Part shown: positions 7,254 through 15,266 of the stretch, one piece after another
How positions within the stretch are numbered: the stretch's first letter is position 1
Layout of the letters: each line of letters begins with the position of its first letter
Assembly (NCBI RefSeq): GCF_000214135.1
Contig: NZ_AFIE01000009.1
Coordinates: forward strand, 1 to 64,000
Reading direction: 5' to 3'
Source of the DNA: Acinetobacter sp. P8-3-8
GTDB taxonomy: Bacteria > Pseudomonadota > Gammaproteobacteria > Pseudomonadales > Moraxellaceae
Length of the DNA: 64,000 bases
Notes under the pieces: generated by a model
Seen by the model: only the letters and a program-made list of their open reading frames with translations
The model's database searches: none
What the model was told of the DNA's origin: nothing
Program-made: the position numbers and the translations under genes

Positions 7254-8915
7254 ATGTCTAATTTAATACAACGAATAAAACGCCGTGAAATTTCGATTTC
7301 TCTTACTACTTTTAATTTAATTTTAGCAGTATGGTTAGGTGTGTGTCTAAATTTTGGATTTTTAAATAAAATTCAGTCGTTTACGCCATATCAAGGGATT
7401 AAAGCACAACTGTTTATTTTTGCGACAGCTTTTGTTCTTATCGCTTTATATAATCTATTGTTGAGCATTTTAGACTGGAAATGGACAGCAAAGTTTTTTG
7501 CAATCGTTTTGGTTTTCATTGGTGGTTTTAGTTCGTATTTTGTGAACTCATTGGGTGCTGTGATTTCACCTGACCAAATTCAAAATATTGCGCAAACAGA
7601 TACAGCCGAAGCATTTGATTTATTATCGATACAGTATTTTGTGTGGACAGCATTTTTTGTTGTACTTCCTATCATTCTCATACTTTGGATTAGAATTAAA
7701 CCTGAGAAAATCGGTAAAATGCTGATGTTTAAAGGGCTGAATATTGCGGGCTCTTTTGCTGTTATTGCGAGTTTATTATTTGTATTTTATGTGGATTATG
7801 CAGCAATCTTTCGTGAACATCGTGATTTAAAAGGGATGATTTCTCCACAGAATACCATTGCCTCAACGATTTCTTATTTTCATAAAAAAGCACCAAAAGA
7901 AAATTTACCTTTAATACGCTATGGTGAAGATGCGCATTTGGTTGAAGATGTAGCGTTGAAGCATTTACCGAAACTTATGGTTCTGGTCGTGGGTGAAACA
8001 GCACGTGCTGAAAGCTTCTCTCTAAATGGCTATGCGAAAAATACCAATCCAGAGTTGTCTAAACAAGCCAATCTTATTAATTTCTCTCAAGTAAGTTCGT
8101 GTGGTACAGCAACAGCGGTCTCTGTTCCATGTATGTTCTCAGGTATGCCACGTGTGGCTTATGACGAAGGTTTAGCAAGTCATCGTGAGGGCTTACTCGA
8201 TATTGCACAACGTGCAGGTTATAAAGTGACTTGGATTGATAATAATTCAGGTTGTAAAGGTGCGTGTGACCGTGTTGAAAAGTTCGTTATTCCTGAAGAG
8301 TTAAAGCAAAAATGGTGTAAGGATGGTGAGTGTGAAGACGGCATTCTTATCGATAGCTTACAGCAGTATATTGCTCAAATTCCTAAAGATGATAAAACAC
8401 CGCGTTTAATCGTTTTGCATCAAATGGGTAGCCACGGTCCTGCATATTACAAACGTGCTCCAGCAGAATTCCAAAAGTTCAAACCGATTTGTGCAAGCAA
8501 TGCGATTCAAGGTTGTTCACGTGAAGAATTAATCAATACTTATGATAATACAATTCTGTATACCGATCATATTTTGAATCAAGTGATTGAGACGCTTAAA
8601 CAGCAACAAAATTACCGTACAGCGTTTTGGTATTTATCAGATCATGGTGAATCTACAGGTGAACATGGTATGTATTTACATGGTGCGCCATATAGCCTTG
8701 CACCAAGTCAGCAAACCCATGTTCCAATGGTGATGTGGTTCTCTGATGCATGGAAATCAATTGCAGCGAAACAAGTGAATTGTTTAACTCAACAAAAAGG
8801 TGCAACATTAAGCCAAGATAATTTATTCCCAAGTTTGTTGAGTTTACTAAATGTAAAAACTCAAGTGATTGATCCAAAAAATGATATGTTGCACCAATGT
8901 GTTGTCCGTAGCTGA
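7254..8915 (+). CDS. pmrC: Lipid A phosphoethanolamine transferase, PmrC/EptA family (553 aa)
   Basis: This inner-membrane enzyme transfers phosphoethanolamine from phosphatidylethanolamine to lipid A phosphate, lowering negative charge and giving polymyxin/colistin resistance. Five hydrophobic segments occupy roughly residues 15-180, followed by a periplasmic sulfatase-fold domain. The VVGETARAESFSLNGY motif carries the nucleophilic threonine near residue 250. HGESTGEHGMYLHG near 465-480 holds the zinc-binding D/H residues. Multiple cysteines (SSCGTATAVSVPCMF, GCKGACD, CKDGECEDG) form the usual disulfides. GTG at 7251 directly precedes the chosen ATG at 7254. It is the first gene of pmrC-pmrA-pmrB, with pmrA 18 bp downstream. 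Confidence 0.95.
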   Translation: MSNLIQRIKRREISISLTTFNLILAVWLGVCLNFGFLNKIQSFTPYQGIKAQLFIFATAFVLIALYNLLLSILDWKWTAKFFAIVLVFIGGFSSYFVNSLGAVISPDQIQNIAQTDTAEAFDLLSIQYFVWTAFFVVLPIILILWIRIKPEKIGKMLMFKGLNIAGSFAVIASLLFVFYVDYAAIFREHRDLKGMISPQNTIASTISYFHKKAPKENLPLIRYGEDAHLVEDVALKHLPKLMVLVVGETARAESFSLNGYAKNTNPELSKQANLINFSQVSSCGTATAVSVPCMFSGMPRVAYDEGLASHREGLLDIAQRAGYKVTWIDNNSGCKGACDRVEKFVIPEELKQKWCKDGECEDGILIDSLQQYIAQIPKDDKTPRLIVLHQMGSHGPAYYKRAPAEFQKFKPICASNAIQGCSREELINTYDNTILYTDHILNQVIETLKQQQNYRTAFWYLSDHGESTGEHGMYLHGAPYSLAPSQQTHVPMVMWFSDAWKSIAAKQVNCLTQQKGATLSQDNLFPSLLSLLNVKTQVIDPKNDMLHQCVVRS

Positions 8916-8933
8916 TTTAAAGGATATTAACCT

Positions 8934-9626
8934 GTGATTAAAATCTTGATGATTGAAGATGATTTTATGATTGCTGAATCATCGCAAACGCTGCTGAAGT
9001 TTCATGGTTATGACGTTGAGTGGGTGAACAATGGTTTAGATGGATTAAAACTGCTCAGCCAACAACAGTTTGATTTGGTTTTATTGGATCTCGGTCTACC
9101 GATGATGGATGGGATGCAAGTTTTAAAGCAAATCCGTCAACGTTCGAGTTTGCCTGTGCTGATCGTTTCAGCACGTGATCAGTTGCAAAATCGTGTTGAG
9201 GGCTTAAACCAAGGTGCAGATGATTATTTAATTAAACCGTATGAGTTTGAGGAATTGGTTGCACGTATTCAGGCTTTGCTAAGACGTAGTGGCAGTTTAA
9301 ATTCGCAAATCATTACTCAAGAATCTACGATTTTAAAAAATGGTGAAGTGACTTTAGATGTAGAGCAGCATATCGCTACTTTAAAAGGCGCAACTGTAGA
9401 TTTATCCAATCGTGAATGGGCAATTTTGATTCCTTTAATGACACATCCTAACAAAATCTTTTCTAAATCGAATTTAGAAGACAAGTTGTATGCTTTTGAT
9501 AGTGAAATTAATAGTAATACCATTGAAGTCTATGTTCATCATATTCGTTCAAAATTGGGTAAAGATATTATCCGTACGATACGTGGGTTAGGTTATCGCT
9601 TAGGGCAAGCACAGAAAGCAGAATGA
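8934..9626 (+). CDS. pmrA: OmpR-family response regulator PmrA (230 aa)
   Basis: This transcription factor of the PmrAB two-component system activates pmrC. The receiver domain has the acidic pair ED(D) at residues 8-10, the phospho-acceptor Asp52 in LVLLDLGLPMMDG and the conserved lysine in DYLIKPYEF. The C-terminal winged helix ends with SNTIEVYVHHIRSKLGKDIIRTIRGLGYRLG, the typical OmpR/PhoB recognition helix and wing. The start is GTG, preceded by AAGGAT. The gene ends 1 nt before pmrB, so the two are translationally coupled. Confidence 0.95.
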   Translation: MIKILMIEDDFMIAESSQTLLKFHGYDVEWVNNGLDGLKLLSQQQFDLVLLDLGLPMMDGMQVLKQIRQRSSLPVLIVSARDQLQNRVEGLNQGADDYLIKPYEFEELVARIQALLRRSGSLNSQIITQESTILKNGEVTLDVEQHIATLKGATVDLSNREWAILIPLMTHPNKIFSKSNLEDKLYAFDSEINSNTIEVYVHHIRSKLGKDIIRTIRGLGYRLGQAQKAE

Positions 9627-9627
9627 T

Positions 9628-10959
9628 ATGGCAACGCAATATTCATTAAAAAAGCGTTTAATCCGTTATACCTCAATTTTCAGTATTTTATTAGGCTGCG
9701 TATTGGTGTTTTCTGCATATAAAATTTCATTGGAAGAGATTGATGAAATTTTAGATGCGCAAATGGTGTATTTGGCTGAGCGTGTTGCCTTAAACCCAAG
9801 ACCTATTCAAAGCGAATTTGATATACATAAGCGTTATCATGAAGAAGATTTATTCATTGATATTTGGTCTTATGCAAACCAAAGCCACAAAACGCATCCA
9901 CATCATTTTTTAGTCGAGCCTAAAGAAAAAGCAGGTTTTTACCGCCAAAACTCTCCAGCGGGGATATGGATTACCTATGTTGTTCCGACAAAGAATTTTC
10001 AAATCCAAATTAGTCAACAAGAAAAGGTTAGACAGCATCTAGCTCTTGAGCTTGCTGCCAGCATGTTTGTTCCTTATTTGTTGATTATTCCTTTTGCTTT
10101 GTTTGGACTGATTTATATTATTGGAAGAAGCTTAAAACCACTGGATGATTTTAAATCTGAGTTAGCGAAACGTGATCCAGATTCATTGAAAGCGATTCAG
10201 AATGGACATTACCCAGAAGAGCTTATTCCTACGATTCATGAAATGAATCATTTATTTGAACGAATTTCTGTCGCACAGCAAGAACAACGTCAGTTTGTGG
10301 CTGATGCTGCACATGAGTTGCGAACACCCATTACTGCTTTGAATTTACAGACTAAAATTCTAATGAGTCAATTTCCTGAAGAGGAAAATTTACAAAATCT
10401 AAGTAAAGGTTTGGCTCGAATGCAGCATTTAGTCACGCAACTTTTAGCATTGGCAAAACAAGATTCAACCTTAAAGCATGAGATTCAAGTGACACAATTC
10501 AAACTGAATGATGTTGCTTTAAATTGTGTTGAACAGCTTGTGAATTTGGCAATGGAAAAGGAGATTGATTTAGGCTTTATTCGTAATGATGATGTTATTT
10601 TAAAAAGTGTAGAGCATAGTCTTCATTCAATTATTTTTAATTTAATTGATAATGCAATTAAATACACTCCAGTTTCAGGCATCATCAATATTTCAGTTTT
10701 CTCTGATATTCATGATTTTGCTTATGTTTTAATTGAAGATAGTGGATTGGGGATTGACCCTGAAATGTACGATAAAGTGCTAAAACGTTTTTATCGCGTA
10801 CATCATCATTTAGAAGTCGGAAGTGGTTTGGGACTTTCTATTGTCGATAAAGCCATTCAACATTTGGGTGGTGAATTAACACTGTCACGGAGTGAAGAAT
10901 TAGGTGGCTTGAGCGTATTGGTTAAAATACCAATGCAATTGACGACGAAATCTGAGTAA
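9628..10959 (+). CDS. pmrB: Sensor histidine kinase PmrB (443 aa)
   Basis: This membrane sensor kinase partners PmrA. TM1 lies at about residues 10-30. A periplasmic loop of about 110 residues follows, then TM2 at about 142-165 and a HAMP-like linker. The dimerisation/phosphoacceptor helix is FVADAAHELRTPITALNLQ, with the phosphorylated His near residue 229. The catalytic domain has the N box NLIDNAIKYTPVSG, the G1 box EDSGLGIDPEMYDK and the G2 box GSGLGLSIVDKA. The length matches A. baumannii PmrB. The TAA stop sits in the loop of a perfect 12-bp hairpin. Confidence 0.94.
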   Translation: MATQYSLKKRLIRYTSIFSILLGCVLVFSAYKISLEEIDEILDAQMVYLAERVALNPRPIQSEFDIHKRYHEEDLFIDIWSYANQSHKTHPHHFLVEPKEKAGFYRQNSPAGIWITYVVPTKNFQIQISQQEKVRQHLALELAASMFVPYLLIIPFALFGLIYIIGRSLKPLDDFKSELAKRDPDSLKAIQNGHYPEELIPTIHEMNHLFERISVAQQEQRQFVADAAHELRTPITALNLQTKILMSQFPEEENLQNLSKGLARMQHLVTQLLALAKQDSTLKHEIQVTQFKLNDVALNCVEQLVNLAMEKEIDLGFIRNDDVILKSVEHSLHSIIFNLIDNAIKYTPVSGIINISVFSDIHDFAYVLIEDSGLGIDPEMYDKVLKRFYRVHHHLEVGSGLGLSIVDKAIQHLGGELTLSRSEELGGLSVLVKIPMQLTTKSE

Positions 10960-10973
10960 GGCTCAGATTTCGT
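10945..10973 (+). terminator. Perfect hairpin spanning the pmrB stop codon
   Basis: ACGAAATCTGAG (10945-10956) pairs perfectly with CTCAGATTTCGT (10962-10973). The loop is TAAGG and contains the pmrB stop codon. There is no following U-tract, so it is not a classical terminator. It may protect the mRNA 3' end or act together with Rho. Confidence 0.6.
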
Positions 10974-11021
10974 GAGATACTTAGCAAAGAATCATAAAAT
11001 ATTTTCTTCAATATTAAATTA

Positions 11022-11393
11022 ACGTCAGTTCGGGATAGATTTTGATGTAAGTTATTGAAAAGATAGATCAGGCACAGCGGAGTCTTACCGTTTAAAAGTC
11101 AAATGCAAGGATTAACCCACTTCGTCTTGCACTTCACTTGAAATATATTTCAATCTCGTTCAGGTTCGACCTGAGAGGTACTACCTCGCAAGGCTTTCGG
11201 GATGAGTGGCACTGCCACGCAAGGGCAAAACCATTTGTCAGTCGCCAACTCGATAGATACCATCAAGTACCTAATATATCGCAAAAACAATATATTACAG
11301 ATCTTGCGGAATATATTCCTCATGCCTCAAACAATGCGACTGACATTTCCGCGTATCATATAGCTGGAAACATATCTTATCCCGAACTCAGGT
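11022..11393. mobile_element. MITE-like element, copy 1 (372 bp, 7-bp target duplication)
   Basis: The ends are imperfect terminal inverted repeats: ACGTCAGTTCGGGATA at the left and, read inward from the right, ACCTGAGTTCGGGATA (14/16 match). The element is flanked on both sides by the exact 7-bp direct repeat TAAATTA (11015-11021 and 11394-11400), as left by transposition. It shares its outer thirds with the copy at 25192-25491. The interior contains a run of short palindromes, for example TGAAATATATTTCA, CAGGTTCGACCTG, GAGGTACTACCTC and GTGGCACTGCCAC. It encodes no transposase; an 87-codon open frame across it is not conserved as a protein. The mobilising family is unknown; IS982-type ends look somewhat alike, but that is only an impression. 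Confidence 0.85.
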
Positions 11394-11494
11394 TAAATTA
11401 AAACCTGAACATGTGTAGTATCAGTTTAAGTTTTTAATCATCGTATTCTTCTTAAAATAAAAATATATAAATCGAAAATCAACAGCTAAATAAG

Positions 11495-12181
11495 CTATAG
11501 GTTAGTGATCAACTTTTTATAGAAGATTCGGTAAAGAACGAGGTTAAAAGCAAAAATAACCCAGCCTGTCCATAAGTTATGACTTAAAAAATGTGCACCA
11601 CGCATCATTTGTCCCCAACCCATGATAAAACCAAGAACAAGTCCAAGGCATAAAAATAGATAAGCAATTTTAGGATGAGATTTTCTAAAAACAAAAAATC
11701 CTGAAATGAGTGAAAAGCCTGTACTGGCATGACCACCAGGGAAGCAGTGTCCTTTGGTTGCAGAAAAATCCCAGACGTAGCCGAAAGCAGTTTGTTCAGT
11801 CATCGACCAAGGGCATGCATGAGCAGAATGTGCTTTAAGTAAACCAACGACAGCTGTTGATAAAATACTGACCCAAAATAAATAACCGAGTTGCCAACGG
11901 TAAACTTTTAACTTTGCAGATTTAAAAGAGGCAATCCAAGCGATGAGTACACAAACATAAAAACCAATGATGATATGTTTTACGACTTTATGGTTAATTT
12001 CAACCAGATACCAATTATTTTTAAGTGGAAAATGTCCAGTAGAATCCATCCAAGGTTGGATGAAATGCATATCAATTGCACCACCGACAGGGAAAACAAA
12101 CCACAAGACTACAAACAAAACACCTAACAATAAACTATTTCCTAAGAAGAATTTGTTTGATTCGGAATTTTGCATGGTCAA
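11495..12181 (-). CDS. PAP2-superfamily membrane phosphatase (228 aa), probable PmrA-regulon member
   Basis: This polytopic inner-membrane protein has about six hydrophobic segments and a periplasmic phosphatase site. The motifs are variants of the PAP2 signature: KAHSAHACPW (K-x6-C-P where R-P is usual), CFPGGHAST with the central His, and RGAHFLSHNLWT with the catalytic His. The RGAHFxSH form is typical of a PAP2 branch that often sits near lipid A modification genes; removal or transfer of lipid A or undecaprenyl phosphate is possible. It lies downstream of pmrCAB on the opposite strand, with a PmrA-box-like promoter of its own. The substrate is inferred only from context. The first ATG (12181) and the ATG at 12175 are both possible starts. 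Confidence 0.82.
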   Translation of the reverse strand: MTMQNSESNKFFLGNSLLLGVLFVVLWFVFPVGGAIDMHFIQPWMDSTGHFPLKNNWYLVEINHKVVKHIIIGFYVCVLIAWIASFKSAKLKVYRWQLGYLFWVSILSTAVVGLLKAHSAHACPWSMTEQTAFGYVWDFSATKGHCFPGGHASTGFSLISGFFVFRKSHPKIAYLFLCLGLVLGFIMGWGQMMRGAHFLSHNLWTGWVIFAFNLVLYRIFYKKLITNL

Positions 12182-12205
12182 TCATAATCTATTAATATTT
12201 CTACT

Positions 12206-12238
12206 ATTATAATAATAGAAACTTAACTTACACTTAAT
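12206..12238 (-). promoter_or_regulatory. PmrA-box-like promoter of the PAP2 gene
   Basis: On the minus strand ATTAAG (12233-12238), 5 nt, then GTTAAG (12222-12227) form a direct repeat with the 11-nt period of PmrA boxes; only the first base of the second half departs from consensus. Exactly 10 nt further is a perfect minus-10 TATAAT (12206-12211). The half-site, the following TTTC and the 10-nt spacing are the same as upstream of pmrC. Confidence 0.65.
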
Positions 12239-12265
12239 TATTTATTCAGACTGGAATTGTCTGCT

Positions 12266-12982
12266 ATGACTAAACAGCTTAATACGATTATTTTTGATTT
12301 AGACAATACATTGACGCACCGAAGTCAAACAGTTGAAAAATATAGCGAATATTTACTTAAGTCTTTTAAATTAGAAGATAATTTAGAAAATGTACTGAAA
12401 ATACAATCTATTATTCACAGAATTGACAATGGAGGCTATCCTCAAAAAGAACGATTAACACATTCGAGTATTGCAGCTAGTGTTGCAAATGCATTGATTG
12501 AATCACTAGATTGGCAAGTCACGCCGACTATTGAGTATCTTACTGATTTTTGGTTTGATCATTTTCCGAAACTTGCTGTTGAAATGCCTCAAGCTAGAGT
12601 CGTCTTAGAAAGTTTAAAAGCGAAAGGCTATGTTCTTGCTGTGATTTCAAATGGAATGCATTTATCAAGATTAAAAACAATTCAGAGTTTAGATTTTGAA
12701 CAATATTTTGATGAAATCATCAGTTCTGAAAAAGTAGGTTTTAAAAAACCTGAGGCTGAAATTTTTCAGAAAACTTGCGAACTACTCAATGTATCGGCAC
12801 AGCAATGTTTGTTTATTGGAGATCATCCAATCAATGATTATTTAGGTGCTACACATGCAGGGATGAGCGCTTTATTATTAAAAGGTTTTCATGATGTATT
12901 TGATGAAAATATTCAAACTATAGATAACTTGGAAGAAATTTTATCTTATTTGGGAATTACACATTTCGGGACTACACAATGA
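12266..12982 (+). CDS. HAD-superfamily hydrolase, YjjG/pyrimidine nucleotidase-like (238 aa)
   Basis: This is a soluble HAD-IA phosphatase. Motif I is IIFDLDNTLTH at the N-terminus, motif II is VISNGMH with the Ser/Asn, the motif III lysine is in SEKVGFKKPEAEIF, and motif IV is FIGDHPINDYLGA. An alpha-helical cap (about residues 20-90) separates motifs I and II. It is most like YjjG or the 'HAD hydrolase' acting on small phosphometabolites; the substrate cannot be decided. The ATG at 12266 is preferred over the upstream TTG (12257). It is divergent from the PAP2 gene with 84 bp between them, so its promoter shares that region. Confidence 0.82.
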   Translation: MTKQLNTIIFDLDNTLTHRSQTVEKYSEYLLKSFKLEDNLENVLKIQSIIHRIDNGGYPQKERLTHSSIAASVANALIESLDWQVTPTIEYLTDFWFDHFPKLAVEMPQARVVLESLKAKGYVLAVISNGMHLSRLKTIQSLDFEQYFDEIISSEKVGFKKPEAEIFQKTCELLNVSAQQCLFIGDHPINDYLGATHAGMSALLLKGFHDVFDENIQTIDNLEEILSYLGITHFGTTQ

Positions 12983-13009
12983 TCGGAATCTAATGTTTAA
13001 AATGATCAT

Positions 13010-13035
13010 AAAAAAAGCGGCTATTTGAAGCCGCT
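13010..13035 (-). terminator. Terminator of the ammonium transporter gene
   Basis: AGCGGCT (13016-13022) pairs with AGCCGCT (13029-13035). The minus strand continues into TTTTTT. It lies 21 bp beyond the amt stop codon. Confidence 0.9.
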
Positions 13036-13055
13036 ATAAACTGAAATAATGAAAA

Positions 13056-14243
13056 TTAAAACATTGCATCTTCTGAGTTGGCAGAGATTTTGTGAATCGA
13101 TAAGTCTGCACCACGGAATTCTTCTTCTTGAGTTAAACGAATACCCATGGTCATTTTGAGCACACCATAAACAACCAAACCACCAAGCATTGCAATGGCA
13201 ATCGCAAGTAAAGTACCAATCAATTGCGACATCATCGATACGCCACCTAAACCACCTAACCATTGTTGACCAAAAAGCCCAACGGCAATTCCACCAAAAG
13301 CACCACAAACACCATGTAATGGCCAAACACCTAAAACATCATCCACTTTTAATTTGTTTTGTGTATAGGTAAATAATTTTACAAAGAAAAAGCCTGCACA
13401 AATTCCGATGAATAAAGCACCAATTGGGTGAACAATATCTGAACCTGCACAGATGGCAACTAAGCCTGCTAATGGTCCATTGTGTAAGAAACCTGGATCT
13501 TCTTTACCAAAAAAGTTTGCAGAGAGTGTCCCGCCAACCATTGCCATTAATGAGTTGATTGCCACAAGCCCTGAAATTGCATCTAAACGTTGTGCACTCA
13601 TCACGTTAAAGCCGAACCAGCCGACAATTAAAATCCATGAACCAAGTGCTAAAAAGGGGATTGAAGAAGGTGGATGTGCGCTCACACGACCATCTTTTTT
13701 ATAGCGTCCGTAACGTGCGCCTAAGAGCAATACTGCAACCAATGCGATCCATCCGCCCATGGCATGAACTACGACAGAACCTGCAAAGTCATGGAAACTT
13801 GCACCAAAAGTATTTTCTAACCACTTCTGTAAGCCATAATTTCCATTCCAAACTATCCCTTCAAAGAATGGATAAACCAAAGCAACTAAAAATAATGTTG
13901 CAATCGCCTGAGAACGCATCTTCGCTCTTTCAGCAATCCCTCCCGAAATGATTGCAGGAATAGCCGCAGCAAAAGTAAGCAAGAAGAAGCAACGCATGAG
14001 GTTATAGCCGTGCTCTGCGGACAAGTCGGCACCTGAGTGGAAAAAATGCTGTCCATAAGCAATGTAATAACCCACAAAAAAGTAAGCAATTGCAGAAATT
14101 GAAAAATCGGTGATGATTTTACTCAATGCATTGACTTGGTTTTTATGACGAACTGTGCCTAATTCTAAAAAGGCAAAACCTGCATGCATTGCTAATACAA
14201 GCACTGCACCCAGTAGTAGAAAGAGAAGATCTGTATTTTGCAT
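13056..14243 (-). CDS. amt: Ammonium transporter, Amt family (395 aa)
   Basis: This eleven-helix inner-membrane channel conducts NH3/NH4+. The twin-histidine pore is visible as VVVHAMGGW (about residues 158-166) and VWPLHGVCGAFGG (about 308-320). GGIAERAKMRSQ and FGFNVMSA are further Amt signatures. The protein starts directly in the first membrane segment (MQNTDLLFLLLGAVLVLAMHAGFAFLELG), so unlike E. coli AmtB it has no cleaved signal peptide. No glnK lies next to it, in contrast to the classical glnK-amtB operon. A possible NtrC site lies about 160 bp upstream. Confidence 0.93.
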   Translation of the reverse strand: MQNTDLLFLLLGAVLVLAMHAGFAFLELGTVRHKNQVNALSKIITDFSISAIAYFFVGYYIAYGQHFFHSGADLSAEHGYNLMRCFFLLTFAAAIPAIISGGIAERAKMRSQAIATLFLVALVYPFFEGIVWNGNYGLQKWLENTFGASFHDFAGSVVVHAMGGWIALVAVLLLGARYGRYKKDGRVSAHPPSSIPFLALGSWILIVGWFGFNVMSAQRLDAISGLVAINSLMAMVGGTLSANFFGKEDPGFLHNGPLAGLVAICAGSDIVHPIGALFIGICAGFFFVKLFTYTQNKLKVDDVLGVWPLHGVCGAFGGIAVGLFGQQWLGGLGGVSMMSQLIGTLLAIAIAMLGGLVVYGVLKMTMGIRLTQEEEFRGADLSIHKISANSEDAMF

Positions 14244-14841
14244 AATCTGGTTCTATTTTGGTGCTATTAATCTCAATTTAGCCAGTATAGCGATACAATT
14301 GCGCAGTAAAAGAGTTTAAGCGTTTGGAAAAATTGATTAAACAATTCAAAACATTAGCAAGACTCGATATAAAGCAATTCAATGCACTAATATGGAATTT
14401 ATGCACCTTAGTGATGCATTGCAATTTTATTGTATTTTTATAACTAATTGAAATTTATTATTAAAATAATTCTTGAAAAATGACGGTTTATCTCATTCAT
14501 GTATGTCTTAAATATAAACTACAGAATAAGATTGAAAATAATTTTGTAATTCCGATGAAGATTCATCTAATTTTGTTAGATAAACTATCCATTAAAAGGC
14601 ATTTTTAATTATAAATGATCAATAAAGTCGCATTTTGGGTGGTTTTGATGTGTAAAACTTCAAAATAATGCATGATGAACTAACTTATTATAAGAATAGT
14701 ATGATGTAGAAAAATAACACACTCAAACTTACTCGGGTTTGTTTATGAATACATTTTAGATTCAAATCGTTGCTTATCTCCACTTGGTTTCATCGTATTA
14801 GTGATATTGTTATAGCACTTCTTCTATATTTTTAATTGGCT
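14244..14841. other. Intergenic region, 598 bp, between divergent amt and the hypothetical gene at 14842
   Basis: AT-rich. Apart from the possible NtrC site at 14383-14418, I see only a weak sigma-70-like TATACT on the minus strand near 14290 and a small inverted repeat ATCTAA/TTAGAT near 14566-14582. No open frame or RNA gene is supported. Confidence 0.4.
14383..14418 (-). promoter_or_regulatory. Possible NtrC-type enhancer site upstream of amt
   Basis: TGCACC-TTAGT-GATGCA at 14402-14418 matches the NtrC dyad TGCACY-N5-RGTGCA with one mismatch. A further half-site TGCACT lies at 14383-14388. It is 160-175 bp upstream of the amt start, a normal distance for an enhancer. I could not find a clear sigma-54 minus-24/minus-12 element, so this stays tentative. 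Confidence 0.35.
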
Positions 14842-15252
14842 ATGTCTTTTGATTTAAAAATCAGTTTTCAGCAAGCGACGATACTTAGACCACAACAGAA
14901 AAAATTAAAGCGTTTGATTGATAAAATTGAACAGCAAAAGTACGATCTTAGGACTTGGGAAAATGCTCAAGCAGATATTCAGAGTTATACTCGAAGCAAA
15001 CTTTTACCGATTTATGGTGAGTTATATACGGTTTTATTTGAGCAGCTTAATACACTGTGGAATCATTTAGCCAGTGATGTATTTTCCAAAGCAGATTTAA
15101 CTCAGATCGACAGTAAAATAGCAGCTTTAGTCAAAATGTTGAAAAAATCACAGATGTTGAGTACGCAGCAAAAAGAGCAAGTTGATAAAATAGATACCTT
15201 TTATCAGCAACATTCAGCGCATTTAAAAGCTAAAAAACCAAAACAACGTTAA
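14842..15252 (+). CDS. Hypothetical helical protein (136 aa)
   Basis: A soluble, charged protein without signal peptide or membrane segment. The whole length is predicted helical and rich in Q, K and L (FQQATILRPQQKKLKRLIDKIEQQKYDLRTWENAQADIQ), consistent with a coiled-coil or helical bundle. ATG 14842 is preferred to the in-frame TTG at 14836. It is followed after 14 bp by the J-domain-like gene, so the two are probably co-transcribed and may form a partner pair. I do not recognise a characterised family. Confidence 0.65.
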   Translation: MSFDLKISFQQATILRPQQKKLKRLIDKIEQQKYDLRTWENAQADIQSYTRSKLLPIYGELYTVLFEQLNTLWNHLASDVFSKADLTQIDSKIAALVKMLKKSQMLSTQQKEQVDKIDTFYQQHSAHLKAKKPKQR

Positions 15253-15266
15253 GACAACAAGTAGAT

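Noticed and set aside
11155-11175. tRNA-like GGTTCGA sequence in the repeat elements
   Set aside because: The GGTTCGACCT is a small palindrome of the MITE. No acceptor, D or anticodon arm can be built around it.
11138-11401. An 87-codon open frame inside MITE copy 1 (and a related one at 25377-25595)
   Set aside because: The frames run across the element ends, share no conserved start and are disrupted differently in the two copies. They are by-products of the repeat.
13021-13326. A 101-codon open frame antisense-phase to the amt gene end
   Set aside because: It overlaps the well-supported amt frame on the same strand, has tryptophan/cysteine-rich nonsense composition and includes the terminator.
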